Positions 1 to 6,818 of a stretch of 11,709 nucleotides of DNA are shown piece after piece. The position numbers and the translations under genes were made by a program. Numbering within the stretch: the stretch's first letter is position 1; each line of letters starts with the position of its first letter. The notes under the pieces were generated by a model, which saw nothing but the letters and a program-made list of their open reading frames with translations, did no database searches and was not told where the DNA came from. Origin of the DNA: an uncultured bacterium. GTDB lineage: Bacteria > Actinomycetota > Coriobacteriia > Coriobacteriales > Coriobacteriaceae. The stretch covers positions 1 through 11,709 of the forward strand of contig CAJMRZ010000031.1 in the NCBI GenBank assembly GCA_905215945.1, written 5' to 3'.

Positions 1-20
1 TCGTCCCATGTACGGGACGA
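1..20. repeat. Small inverted repeat at the window edge
   Basis: A 7-bp perfect stem, TCGTCCC (1-7) with GGGACGA (14-20), encloses the loop ATGTAC. Read on the plus strand, TTTTT follows eight bases later (28-32), too far away for a standard intrinsic terminator. Read on the minus strand, the stem would end exactly at the window edge, so a U-tract, if any, is outside. It lies about 70 bases past the stop of the flavoenzyme gene and could be its terminator or that of a gene beyond the left end. A second short stem, GTGGGG (53-58) with CCCCAC (64-69), lies between and has no U-tract. Confidence 0.35.
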
Positions 21-86
21 CCGCCGCTTTTTGCTATCTACCGACTGACGCCGTGGGGATAGGCCCCACATGCGCCAAGGGGTTGG

Positions 87-2036
87 CTAGAGCTCGCAGG
101 CAACCTTGTAGCCGTCGCCGATGGCGTCGCGAATGTTGCCGCACTTGTTGGCGTCACCCAACACGTGGGTGGTAACGCCGGCGGCAGCAAGATCGTCGGC
201 GAGCTTGGTGTTGGGACGATAGCCCATGGCAAGCACCAGCGTATCGGCACCGGTGATGGTGTGGACCTCGCCGTCCTTTTCGTAGCTGATGGTATCCTCA
301 GTGATCTCGGTCACCTTGGCCTCGGTCAGCACGTGGACGCCCTTTGAGAGCATGCGCGTGATGAGCACCGCGCGACCGGCGCCGCCCTCGTTGGCGGCAA
401 GCGTCTTGGTCATCTCGATAACGGTGACATCGCGATTGGCCGGCGACAGGTCGTTGACCAGCGGGGCCAGGTAATCTGCCGTCTCGCAACCGACGGTGCC
501 GCCGCCCACGATGACGATCTTCTTGCCCGGGAAAGCCTTGCCGCCCAGCAGGTCGTCGGCCGTCATAACCTGCTTAAAGCCCTGCATGAAGGCCGGAGCG
601 ATGGGCTCGGCGCCATAAGCCAGGACAACCTCGTAGCCGGCGTAGTCGCGCTGAATGTCCTCGGCAGTAAGCTCGGTGCCAAAGACGCACTTCACGCCGG
701 CCTCGGCCAGGCGACGGTACTGATACTTGATCACGCGGGTGAGTTCCTGCTTTGCCGGCGGAACGGCCGCGATACGCATCTCGCCGCCCGGCTCGTCCTG
801 CTTATCCACGAGCGCCACGTTGTGGCCGCGCTTGGCGGCAATGTAGGCTGCCTCCATGCCCGCGGGACCGGCGCCCACAACCAGTACGTTCTTGGCCTCG
901 GCGGCAGGCTCGTAGCCGGCCTCGTCGCGCTCCACGTCCGGATTAACGGTGCAGGAGATGCGCTTGCCAAACATAATGCCGTTCAGACAGCGCAGGCAGC
1001 CAATGCAGGGGCGGATGTCGTCGGCGTTGCCGGCAGCGGCCTTGTTGCAGAACTCGGCATCGCACAGATTGGCGCGGCCCATCATGCAGATGTCGGCGGC
1101 ACCGTCCTCGATCAGCTCCTCGGCAATCCAGGCCTCGTTAATGCGACCGACCGTGGCGACGGGAATGTTGACGTGCTTTTTGATCTCGCGCGAGCAGGCG
1201 GCATGCGAGGCCTGCTGCGTACCGGCGGCGGGAATCGCGGAGCCGCGCTTGATGGTGGTGCCGCCCGACACGTGAATCATGTCGACGCCGGCCTTCTCCA
1301 GGCGACGCGAGACGTAGATCATGTCGTTGAGGGTCAGGCCGCCATCGGTGTACTCATCGCCCGAGATGCGGACGTCGATGATAAAGTCCTTGCCGCAGCG
1401 CTCGCGAATCTCGGCGATGACCTCGAGCAAAATGCGCATGCGGGCGTCGAGCGAGCCGCCGTACTCATCGGTACGCTTGTTGTAGAGCGGGGTCAAAAAG
1501 CCGCCAAGCATGCCGTGGGCATGCGCCGCATGGACCTCGACGCCATCGACACCGGCCTTCTGCATGCGCACGGCCGCGTCGCCAAACTGATGCGTGAGCT
1601 CGTGGATCTCATCGACCGTGATGGGGCGCGGCGCCTCGCGGGCATAGGATGGGCCCACAAAAGACGGAGCGATCAGGCGCGGCGTGCCCGGAATGTTAAA
1701 GGCCATGTAGGCGGGGTGGAAGAGCTGCGGCATGATTTTGCAACCGTACTCGTGGACGGCCGCGGCGAGCTTTTCCCAGCCAGGGATAAACGTGTCGTCG
1801 TAGCAGCACATGTCACCCGGCAGATAGGTATAGGTGGGCTCGACCGTCACGACTTCGGTGATGATCAGGCCCACGCCGCCCTTGGCGCGGGCACGGTAAT
1901 GATCGACCAAGTCGTCGGTCACATAGCCATGATCGGCCAGGTTGGTGGACACCGGCGGCATAAAGACGCGGTTCTTGACCTCGGTTGTACCGACCTTGAT
2001 CGGGCTAAAGAGCATCGGGTAGGCGGATGACTCCAT
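87..2036 (-). CDS. OYE/2,4-dienoyl-CoA reductase-type Fe-S flavoprotein oxidoreductase
   Basis: A 649-residue NAD(P)H-dependent flavoenzyme of the FadH/trimethylamine-dehydrogenase/BaiCD class. Such enzymes pass electrons from NAD(P)H through FAD and a 4Fe-4S cluster to FMN in a TIM barrel, usually to reduce an activated C=C bond. The OYE barrel spans about residues 8-335, with the segment HAAHAHGMLGGFLTP from 169 followed by NKRTDEYGGS. Cluster cysteines are C344, C347, C350 and C362. The FAD motif GAGPAG is at 388-393 and a second nucleotide motif GGGTVG at 511-516. The start at 2036 is chosen because AAAGGAAG lies five bases upstream and the family N-terminus (YPMLFSPIKVG) begins there; an upstream in-frame ATG at 2123 would add 29 residues unlike the family. 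The Tyr expected after the barrel HxxH segment is not there, so the substrate is open. It is transcribed separately from the GltD-like gene, with a terminator between them. The family is sure; the substrate (enoyl-CoA, steroid, bile acid or other enoate) is not. Confidence 0.9.
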   Translation of the reverse strand: MESSAYPMLFSPIKVGTTEVKNRVFMPPVSTNLADHGYVTDDLVDHYRARAKGGVGLIITEVVTVEPTYTYLPGDMCCYDDTFIPGWEKLAAAVHEYGCKIMPQLFHPAYMAFNIPGTPRLIAPSFVGPSYAREAPRPITVDEIHELTHQFGDAAVRMQKAGVDGVEVHAAHAHGMLGGFLTPLYNKRTDEYGGSLDARMRILLEVIAEIRERCGKDFIIDVRISGDEYTDGGLTLNDMIYVSRRLEKAGVDMIHVSGGTTIKRGSAIPAAGTQQASHAACSREIKKHVNIPVATVGRINEAWIAEELIEDGAADICMMGRANLCDAEFCNKAAAGNADDIRPCIGCLRCLNGIMFGKRISCTVNPDVERDEAGYEPAAEAKNVLVVGAGPAGMEAAYIAAKRGHNVALVDKQDEPGGEMRIAAVPPAKQELTRVIKYQYRRLAEAGVKCVFGTELTAEDIQRDYAGYEVVLAYGAEPIAPAFMQGFKQVMTADDLLGGKAFPGKKIVIVGGGTVGCETADYLAPLVNDLSPANRDVTVIEMTKTLAANEGGAGRAVLITRMLSKGVHVLTEAKVTEITEDTISYEKDGEVHTITGADTLVLAMGYRPNTKLADDLAAAGVTTHVLGDANKCGNIRDAIGDGYKVACEL

Positions 2037-2041
2037 ACAGG

Positions 2042-2049
2042 CTTCCTTT
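2042..2049 (-). promoter_or_regulatory. Ribosome binding site deciding the flavoenzyme start
   Basis: Read on the minus strand the sequence is AAAGGAAG, five bases before the ATG at 2036. It supports this start over the in-frame ATG at 2123. Confidence 0.7.
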
Positions 2050-2064
2050 CGTTTAAGCCGCTCG

Positions 2065-2105
2065 GCGGCAGTTGCTAACGTACTTATCGTATCAGCAACC
2101 GCCGC
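2065..2105 (-). promoter_or_regulatory. 12-bp dyad in the leader of the flavoenzyme gene
   Basis: GCGGCAGTTGCT (2065-2076) and AGCAACCGCCGC (2094-2105) pair over 12 positions around a 17-base AT-richer spacer. In minus-strand RNA every position pairs, one of them as G-U. The dyad ends 28 bases before the start codon. The spacer contains TACGAT on the minus strand, a possible -10 element, but I see no good -35. It may be an operator dyad around the promoter or a leader hairpin. Confidence 0.4.
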
Positions 2106-2149
2106 GTCCGTCCCCGCTCGCACTCCCCACCTTCAATCCCGACCCTCAC

Positions 2150-2221
2150 AAAAAAGTTGCGGTGGAATACGGAGTAGATAAGGCCTTTGACAGCCAAAAC
2201 AGTCCGTATTTCACCGCAACT
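2150..2221 (-). terminator. Long-stem intrinsic terminator after the GltD-like gene
   Basis: A 19-base arm (2203-2221) and its partner (2155-2173) pair with one mismatch (A-C in minus-strand RNA). The loop is 29 bases and contains AAGGCCTT. On the minus strand the stem runs directly into a run of six T. It begins 16 bases past the gene's stop codon, so position and structure both fit an intrinsic terminator. The stem is unusually long and the loop unusually large for one. Confidence 0.8.
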
Positions 2222-2237
2222 GATGGGCGGGATGGAG

Positions 2238-3455
2238 TTAGAGGCCCAGGTAGGCAATCATACCTTCGACGGCGAGTTTGGCACCAGCTACGGCGTGGAC
2301 CACGGTGAGCGGGCCGTTGACCACGTCGCCGGCGGCAAAGACGCCAGGCACGGTGGTCATGCCGTGCTCGTCGACCGAAAGCAGGCCGCGATGGTCGGTC
2401 TCCAGACCGCCCGTTGTAAGCACGAGCTTGTCCTTGGGCACCTGAGACGCCGCAATCACAACCGTGTCGGCAGACGCATGGTCGAGTTCTTCCTCGTAGC
2501 CCACCACGTTGTTGTCCTCGTCAAAGATAGCCGTCTCGAACACCGGACCGTTGTCGTCGATGGCGCAGATCGCCTTGCCGCACACAATCTCGGCACCGTC
2601 AAGCTCGGTCAGCTCCACCTCGTCATCGATGGCAGAGATATGGCGCGATCGGGCGTACACGGTAACCTTGCGAGCACCCGAGCGCAGGGCCGTGCGGGCA
2701 ACATCCATGGCCACATTGCCGGCGCCGATAACCGCCACGTTCTGCCCGATTGCCACGCTCGTGGGATCGACCAGATAGTCGATACCAAACAGCACATTGC
2801 CGCGCGACTCGCCGGGAATACCCAGCTTTCGAGCTCGCCAGGTGCCGGTACCAACAAAGACCGCATCGTAACCGTCGCGCAGCAGGTCGTCGATGTGGAG
2901 CGCACCGCCGATGGTGGTCGAGGGGCGAACGCGCACGCCGAGCGAGCACATCACGTGGCGATACTTTTGCACGAGCGCACGGGGCAGGCGGAACTCGGGG
3001 ATACCGTATTCCAGCACACCGCCGATCTCGGGGCGCTGTTCAAATACCGTGACGGCACAGCCCAGCTGGGCCATCTTGATAGCCACGGTAATACCAGCGG
3101 GACCGGAACCGACCACGGCGACTTGCTTGCCGCGCGACGGCGCGGGTCTCCACTCTTTGCGGTCCAAATACGCCGTGGAGATATAGTTCTCGATGCTCGA
3201 AAAATGCACGGGCGCGCCCTTGCGGCCCTGAATGCAAGCGCCCTCGCACTGGCCCGAATGGTTGCACACCATGGAGCAGACCGCACTCATCGGGTTATTC
3301 TGGAACAGCAGCTCGCCCGCCTCTTGCAGACGGCGCTGCTTAAAGAGGTCGATAACCTGCGGAATGGGCGTCTGCACCGGACAGCCCTTTATTTGACAGA
3401 ACGCCTTTTTGCAGCCCAGACAGCGATTTGCTTCCTCAACGATGTGGATAGCCAC
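2238..3455 (-). CDS. GltD-like NAD(P)-dependent Fe-S flavin oxidoreductase
   Basis: A 405-residue member of the glutamate synthase small subunit family (GltD, NfnL, PreT relatives), which moves electrons between NAD(P)H, FAD and Fe-S clusters. The N-terminal Fe-S domain has C12, C15, C20, C25 followed by PVQTPIP, and a second set C60, C64, C70, C74. The FAD motif GSGPAG is at 116-121, the NAD(P) motif GAGNVA at 244-249, and the closing FAD-contact AAGDVVNGP at 374-382. The start is a GTG at 3455, preceded by GAGGGG with a six-base gap, and it places IHIVEEANRCLGC at the N-terminus as in the family. The longer frame from 3641 runs back into the uxaA terminator and adds a Cys/Phe-rich stretch unlike the family, so I reject it. 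No glutamate synthase large subunit or NfnS-like partner is in the window, so calling it GltD would be premature. It has its own terminator downstream. Confidence 0.9.
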   Translation of the reverse strand: MAIHIVEEANRCLGCKKAFCQIKGCPVQTPIPQVIDLFKQRRLQEAGELLFQNNPMSAVCSMVCNHSGQCEGACIQGRKGAPVHFSSIENYISTAYLDRKEWRPAPSRGKQVAVVGSGPAGITVAIKMAQLGCAVTVFEQRPEIGGVLEYGIPEFRLPRALVQKYRHVMCSLGVRVRPSTTIGGALHIDDLLRDGYDAVFVGTGTWRARKLGIPGESRGNVLFGIDYLVDPTSVAIGQNVAVIGAGNVAMDVARTALRSGARKVTVYARSRHISAIDDEVELTELDGAEIVCGKAICAIDDNGPVFETAIFDEDNNVVGYEEELDHASADTVVIAASQVPKDKLVLTTGGLETDHRGLLSVDEHGMTTVPGVFAAGDVVNGPLTVVHAVAGAKLAVEGMIAYLGL

Positions 3456-3461
3456 GCAATT

Positions 3462-3467
3462 CCCCTC
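3462..3467 (-). promoter_or_regulatory. Ribosome binding site deciding the GTG start
   Basis: GAGGGG on the minus strand, six bases before the GTG at 3455. No ATG sits near the family's expected N-terminus, so this site fixes the start. Confidence 0.65.
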
Positions 3468-3624
3468 TATCGACCTGGACGAAATCGGCTTCTTAAACCA
3501 ATTTGCCCGAATTAATAACCATAGATACGTCAACAGTGCGAAAAAGGGCACCGAAAAGCATCTCACAAACGCGCAGTAGCAACCCTTCCCTCGCACGGAG
3601 CCACTGTGCAGCCCCGTCATCGAG

Positions 3625-3660
3625 ATCAAAAGATTCGCCACCCCTACGAATGGCGAATCT
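3625..3660 (-). terminator. Intrinsic terminator of the hexuronate operon
   Basis: Perfect 10-bp stem AGATTCGCCA (3631-3640) with TGGCGAATCT (3651-3660) and a 10-base loop. On the minus strand the stem ends in T and is followed by TTTGATC. It starts two bases past the uxaA stop codon. It ends the operon and separates it from the GltD-like gene. Confidence 0.85.
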
Positions 3661-3662
3661 CT

Positions 3663-5147
3663 CTACAGGCAGACGCCGTCTTTCCAGATACTGATCTCGT
3701 GGCAGCCGCGGCGCTCGGCACTCGTTAGCTTACCGCTCGCTGTATCCAGTACCAGCTGATACAGGTCGCGGGCAGCCTCGTCGAGTGTGCGTTCGCCTGT
3801 GGCAATCACGCCGGCGTTAAAGTCCATCCAGTTGGCCTTGTGGTCGCACAGACGCTGATTGGTGAACACCTTGAGGGTGGGCGCCGGTGCACCAAACGGC
3901 GTGCCGCGTCCAGTCGAGAACAGAATCACGTGGCAGCCGGCTGCCGTCAACGCCGTGGTGGATACCATGTCGTTGCCCGGGCCGCACAGCATGTTCAGGC
4001 CATGCTTGGTGACCTGACCGGCATACGGCAGCACGTCGACGATGGGTGCGGAGCCGCCCTTTTGCACGCAGCCGCAACTCTTGTCCTCGAGCGTGGTGAT
4101 GCCACCGTCCTTGTTACCGGGACTCGGGTTCTCGTAGACCACCTCGCCATGGCTAATAAAGTAATCCTTAAAACCGTTAAGCATGTCAGAGGCAGCGTTA
4201 AAGACCTGCTCGTTCTTGCAGCGATCGAGCAGGATGCTCTCCGCGCCAAACATCTCGGGCACTTCGGTGAGCACCGACGTGCCGCCACGGGCGACGACCA
4301 TATCGCTCACGCGACCGATCGTGGGGTTGGCGGTAATGCCCGAAAGACCGTCAGAGCCGCCGCACTTAAGACCAATAACCAGCTCTGAGGCCGGAATGGG
4401 CTCACGCTTGGCCTGCTTGGCCAGGTCAGCCAGCTCGGACAGAATCTTGTGGCCCTCGATCTGCTCGTCGGCTACATCCTGGCAGGTGAGAAAACGAACG
4501 CGCTCGTGATCGAAGTCACCGAGCTCGTCGAGCACCTGCTGATGCGTGCAGTTCTCGCAACCGAGCGACAAGAACAGCACGCCCGCGGCGTTTGCGTGAC
4601 GCGACAGCGCCACCAGCAGACGACGGGTCTGGGCATGGTCGGCGCCGGTCTGTGAGCAACCGAACGGATGCGGGAAGTAATAGACGCCCTCCAACGAGCC
4701 CTCGACCAGGTCCTGAGCCTGCTCGCACATGGCACGAGCGACTTCGTTGACGCAACCGACGGTGGGAATGATCCAAAGCTCATTGCGCGTGGCGGCACGA
4801 CCGTCGGCACGGCGGAAGCCCATAAAGGTCTCGGCCTCGACCGGCTCAACGACCGGATGTGTCGGATTGTAGGCGTACTCGATCTCACCCGAGAGGTTGG
4901 TCTTCACGTTGTGCGTGTGCAGCCACTGGCCGGGCTGAATGTCCTTCGTCACGTGGCCGATGGGAAGACCGTACTTGATGACATCCTCACCGGCTGCAAT
5001 GGCGCGCACGGCCATCTTGTGACCCTGCGGGATATCCTCCGCGGCAACGACCTCGCCCACGCCGGGAACCTCGACGGCAGCACCCTTGGCGAGCGGCGAC
5101 AGCGCAACGATGACGTTGTCGGCCGGATTGATCTGGATAGTGTTCAT
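3663..5147 (-). CDS. uxaA: Altronate dehydratase
   Basis: A 494-residue cytoplasmic enzyme that dehydrates D-altronate to 2-keto-3-deoxygluconate, the last step of the galacturonate branch before KDG kinase. Length and order match E. coli UxaA (about 495 residues). The SAF-type N-terminal domain is at about 8-95 (VIKYGLPIGHVTKDI at 56-70, then HTHN at 77-80). The catalytic region has RNELWIIPTVGCVN from 121, HPFGCSQTG at 160-168, GCENC at 196-200 and LKCGGSDGLSGITANP at 260-275, followed by TVLTEVPEMFGAE-like and NPSPGNKDGGITTLEDKS segments typical of the family. Family members are iron-dependent; the conserved Cys residues are present. The ATG at 5147 aligns with the E. coli N-terminus and has AGGA upstream. 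It is the last gene of the operon, 78 bases after uxaB, with a strong terminator just past its stop. Confidence 0.96.
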   Translation of the reverse strand: MNTIQINPADNVIVALSPLAKGAAVEVPGVGEVVAAEDIPQGHKMAVRAIAAGEDVIKYGLPIGHVTKDIQPGQWLHTHNVKTNLSGEIEYAYNPTHPVVEPVEAETFMGFRRADGRAATRNELWIIPTVGCVNEVARAMCEQAQDLVEGSLEGVYYFPHPFGCSQTGADHAQTRRLLVALSRHANAAGVLFLSLGCENCTHQQVLDELGDFDHERVRFLTCQDVADEQIEGHKILSELADLAKQAKREPIPASELVIGLKCGGSDGLSGITANPTIGRVSDMVVARGGTSVLTEVPEMFGAESILLDRCKNEQVFNAASDMLNGFKDYFISHGEVVYENPSPGNKDGGITTLEDKSCGCVQKGGSAPIVDVLPYAGQVTKHGLNMLCGPGNDMVSTTALTAAGCHVILFSTGRGTPFGAPAPTLKVFTNQRLCDHKANWMDFNAGVIATGERTLDEAARDLYQLVLDTASGKLTSAERRGCHEISIWKDGVCL

Positions 5148-5189
5148 TACAAAGAGTCCTAACCCTACAGGTTGAGCAGAAGTCGAGTG

Positions 5190-5215
5190 ACGCCCGCCAG
5201 TTACCCGGCGGGCGT
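5190..5215 (-). other. Intercistronic GC-rich hairpin without U-tract (uxaB-uxaA)
   Basis: Perfect 9-bp stem ACGCCCGCC (5190-5198) with GGCGGGCGT (5207-5215) and loop AGTTACCC. On the minus strand it is followed by CACTCGACTT, so there is no U-tract. It sits in the 78-base gap between two genes of one pathway. It could protect the 3' end of upstream mRNA or cause partial attenuation of uxaA. Confidence 0.6.
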
Positions 5216-5225
5216 ACAGAAGGAT

Positions 5226-6740
5226 TTAGGCCTGAGCGTTCGCGAACGCCTGCTTGACGCCCTCGGCGCGCACGACGGCGAGAGCGTTGACGACAAACTC
5301 CTCCAGGCCGGCGATCTGCGTAAGATCCTCGCCCCACATTTGCTCGTTGGTGAGCACATCGTGCACCAGCTCGGCGTCGTTGGCGCCGGCGCGGGCAGCG
5401 TAGAAGTCGAGCACGAAGGCGTCGTCCTGAGCGGTGTACTCGGTGCCGTCAGAGCGACGCAGGTGCAGGCCGTCGCCCTCGCGGGACACGAGCTCCTGCG
5501 TGTAGAAGGAGATGAGCGTGGCCAGGCTCGTCGCCAGGCACTTGGGCAGGTTGCCGGTCTCGGCAACGTAGTCTTTGAGCGTAGGCAGGTCGCGGGCACG
5601 CCACTTAGCCGTGGAGTTGAGGCAGATGGAGAGCAGCGCGTGGTCGATAAACGGATTGTCGAAGCGGTTCTCGACGGCGGCGGCAAAGGCCTTGCAATCC
5701 TCGGCATCCAGATCGGTGGCGAGCGTCGGGATGACCTCGTCGTAGAGCATGGTGTTCATGAAGCCGCGGACGGTCTCGTCGTGCATGCAATCGCGCACGA
5801 TATCAAAGCCGGCAACCCAGGAACCCGGGACAAAGGCGGTGTGGGCGCCGTTGAGGATGCGGACCTTGCGCTTCTTGTACGGGGTGACGTCGGGGGTCAC
5901 AAAGACACCCGGCAGACCGGCCTTCACGAAGGGCAGACGCTCCTTGAGCGATTCGTCACCCTGGATGCCCCACATCTGGAAGGGCTCACGCACGGCCAAG
6001 AACGGATCCTCATAGCCCAAGCGCTCGGCCACGGCAGCGGCCTCCTTGGGATCGCGGATGCGACCCGGAACGATGGTGTCGACGAGCGTGGTGCAGACGG
6101 TGCAGTCGTTGGCCATCCACTGCGAAAACTCGTCCTCCCAGCCCCAGTCGCTCACGTACTGGTTCATGATGCGCAGCAGCTCCTCGCCGTTGTGATCGAT
6201 GAGCTCGCAGGCGAGCACGATGACGCCCTGCTTGCCGGCAGCCCAGCGGGCATGGAGCACCTGGGCAAGCTTGGCAGGGAAGCTCGCGGGGGGCATGTCG
6301 TCGGCCTTGCAGGACGGATCGTAGGCGATACCGGCCTCGGTGGTGTTGGAGACGATAATCTCCAGGTCGTCGGAAACGGCGACCTCCATCATGGCACGGT
6401 AGTCAGCCTCGCGATACGGATTGAGGCAACGGCTGCAGGCGCTGATCACGCGGGAATCGTCAACCGTGTCACCGTTCTCCTTGCCGCGCACCAGTACGGT
6501 GTACAGGCCATCCTGGGCATTGATACCATCGGCGAAATCGAAGGCGCCGCTGATGGGCTGCACCATGACGACCTTGCCGTTCCAACCGGTGGCCTCGTTG
6601 CCCATATCGAAGAAACGATCGACGAAGGCGCGCAGGAAATTGCCCTCGCCAAATTGCAGAACCTTCTCGGGCGCGTCCTTGGGCAGCAGGTAGCCCTTGT
6701 AGCCGATCTTCTCGAGCGTCTCGTAGCTGATGTTATTCAT
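5226..6740 (-). CDS. uxaB: Tagaturonate reductase (altronate oxidoreductase)
   Basis: A 504-residue NAD-dependent enzyme that reduces D-tagaturonate to D-altronate, the middle step of galacturonate breakdown. It belongs to the mannitol dehydrogenase (long-chain polyol dehydrogenase) family. VLQFGEGNFLRAFVD at 27-41 is the N-terminal nucleotide-binding segment. SNTTEAGI at 131-138, CELIDHNG at 178-185 and LVDTIVPGR at 219-227 follow. The family signature K-x4-N-x2-H is seen as K292, N297, H300 within RKVRILNGAHT. FGEGNFLRAF and NTTEAGI fit UxaB rather than the fructuronate reductase UxuB. It is slightly longer than E. coli UxaB (about 483). The ATG at 6740 is preceded by GAGAGG, part of which lies in a small hairpin ending at the start codon. 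It sits between the transporter and uxaA in the operon. Confidence 0.95.
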   Translation of the reverse strand: MNNISYETLEKIGYKGYLLPKDAPEKVLQFGEGNFLRAFVDRFFDMGNEATGWNGKVVMVQPISGAFDFADGINAQDGLYTVLVRGKENGDTVDDSRVISACSRCLNPYREADYRAMMEVAVSDDLEIIVSNTTEAGIAYDPSCKADDMPPASFPAKLAQVLHARWAAGKQGVIVLACELIDHNGEELLRIMNQYVSDWGWEDEFSQWMANDCTVCTTLVDTIVPGRIRDPKEAAAVAERLGYEDPFLAVREPFQMWGIQGDESLKERLPFVKAGLPGVFVTPDVTPYKKRKVRILNGAHTAFVPGSWVAGFDIVRDCMHDETVRGFMNTMLYDEVIPTLATDLDAEDCKAFAAAVENRFDNPFIDHALLSICLNSTAKWRARDLPTLKDYVAETGNLPKCLATSLATLISFYTQELVSREGDGLHLRRSDGTEYTAQDDAFVLDFYAARAGANDAELVHDVLTNEQMWGEDLTQIAGLEEFVVNALAVVRAEGVKQAFANAQA

Positions 6741-6754
6741 AGAGGTTTTCCTCT
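6741..6754 (-). promoter_or_regulatory. Hairpin over the uxaB ribosome binding site
   Basis: On the minus strand AGAGG-AAAA-CCTCT lies immediately before the uxaB ATG. The AGAGG arm is the likely Shine-Dalgarno sequence (GAGAGG), so a 5-bp stem with a four-base loop could hide it. The stem is short and may have only a mild effect. Confidence 0.4.
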
Positions 6755-6764
6755 CAACTCAAGT

Positions 6765-6789
6765 CCCGGTACGGCATCGCCGCACCGGG
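6765..6789 (-). other. Intercistronic hairpin without U-tract (transporter-uxaB)
   Basis: CCCGGTACGGC (6765-6775) and GCCGCACCGGG (6779-6789) form an 11-bp stem around a three-base loop. In minus-strand RNA the one non-Watson-Crick position is a G-U pair, while plus-strand RNA would have an A-C mismatch, so the structure favours the transcribed strand. No U-tract follows (ACTTGAGTTG). It lies in the 78-base gap between the transporter stop and the uxaB start. Confidence 0.6.
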
Positions 6790-6818
6790 TTGCATTCATG
6801 ATTGTTTAAACAGCGGGA

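Noticed and set aside
822..2030. Long open frame on the plus strand opposite the OYE-like gene
   Set aside because: It mirrors the coding frame of a clear family protein, has low-complexity His/Asp/Gly/Val-rich composition and no recognisable domain. Similar mirror frames at 2187-3515, 5172-6809 and 8339-9772 are rejected for the same reason.
87..2036. Bile-acid 7-dehydroxylation enzyme (BaiCD/BaiH)
   Set aside because: Same broad family, but no other bai genes are nearby and the active-site segment differs, so a specific name is not supported.
3456..3641. N-terminal extension of the GltD-like protein, with a hydrophobic stretch
   Set aside because: It would begin inside the uxaA terminator stem-loop and is unlike the family. 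The GTG at 3455 has a good ribosome binding site and fits the family start.
5226..6740. Fructuronate reductase (UxuB) as an alternative for the polyol dehydrogenase-family gene
   Set aside because: FGEGNFLRAF, SNTTEAGI and CELIDHNG fit UxaB, and the neighbour is altronate dehydratase rather than mannonate dehydratase.
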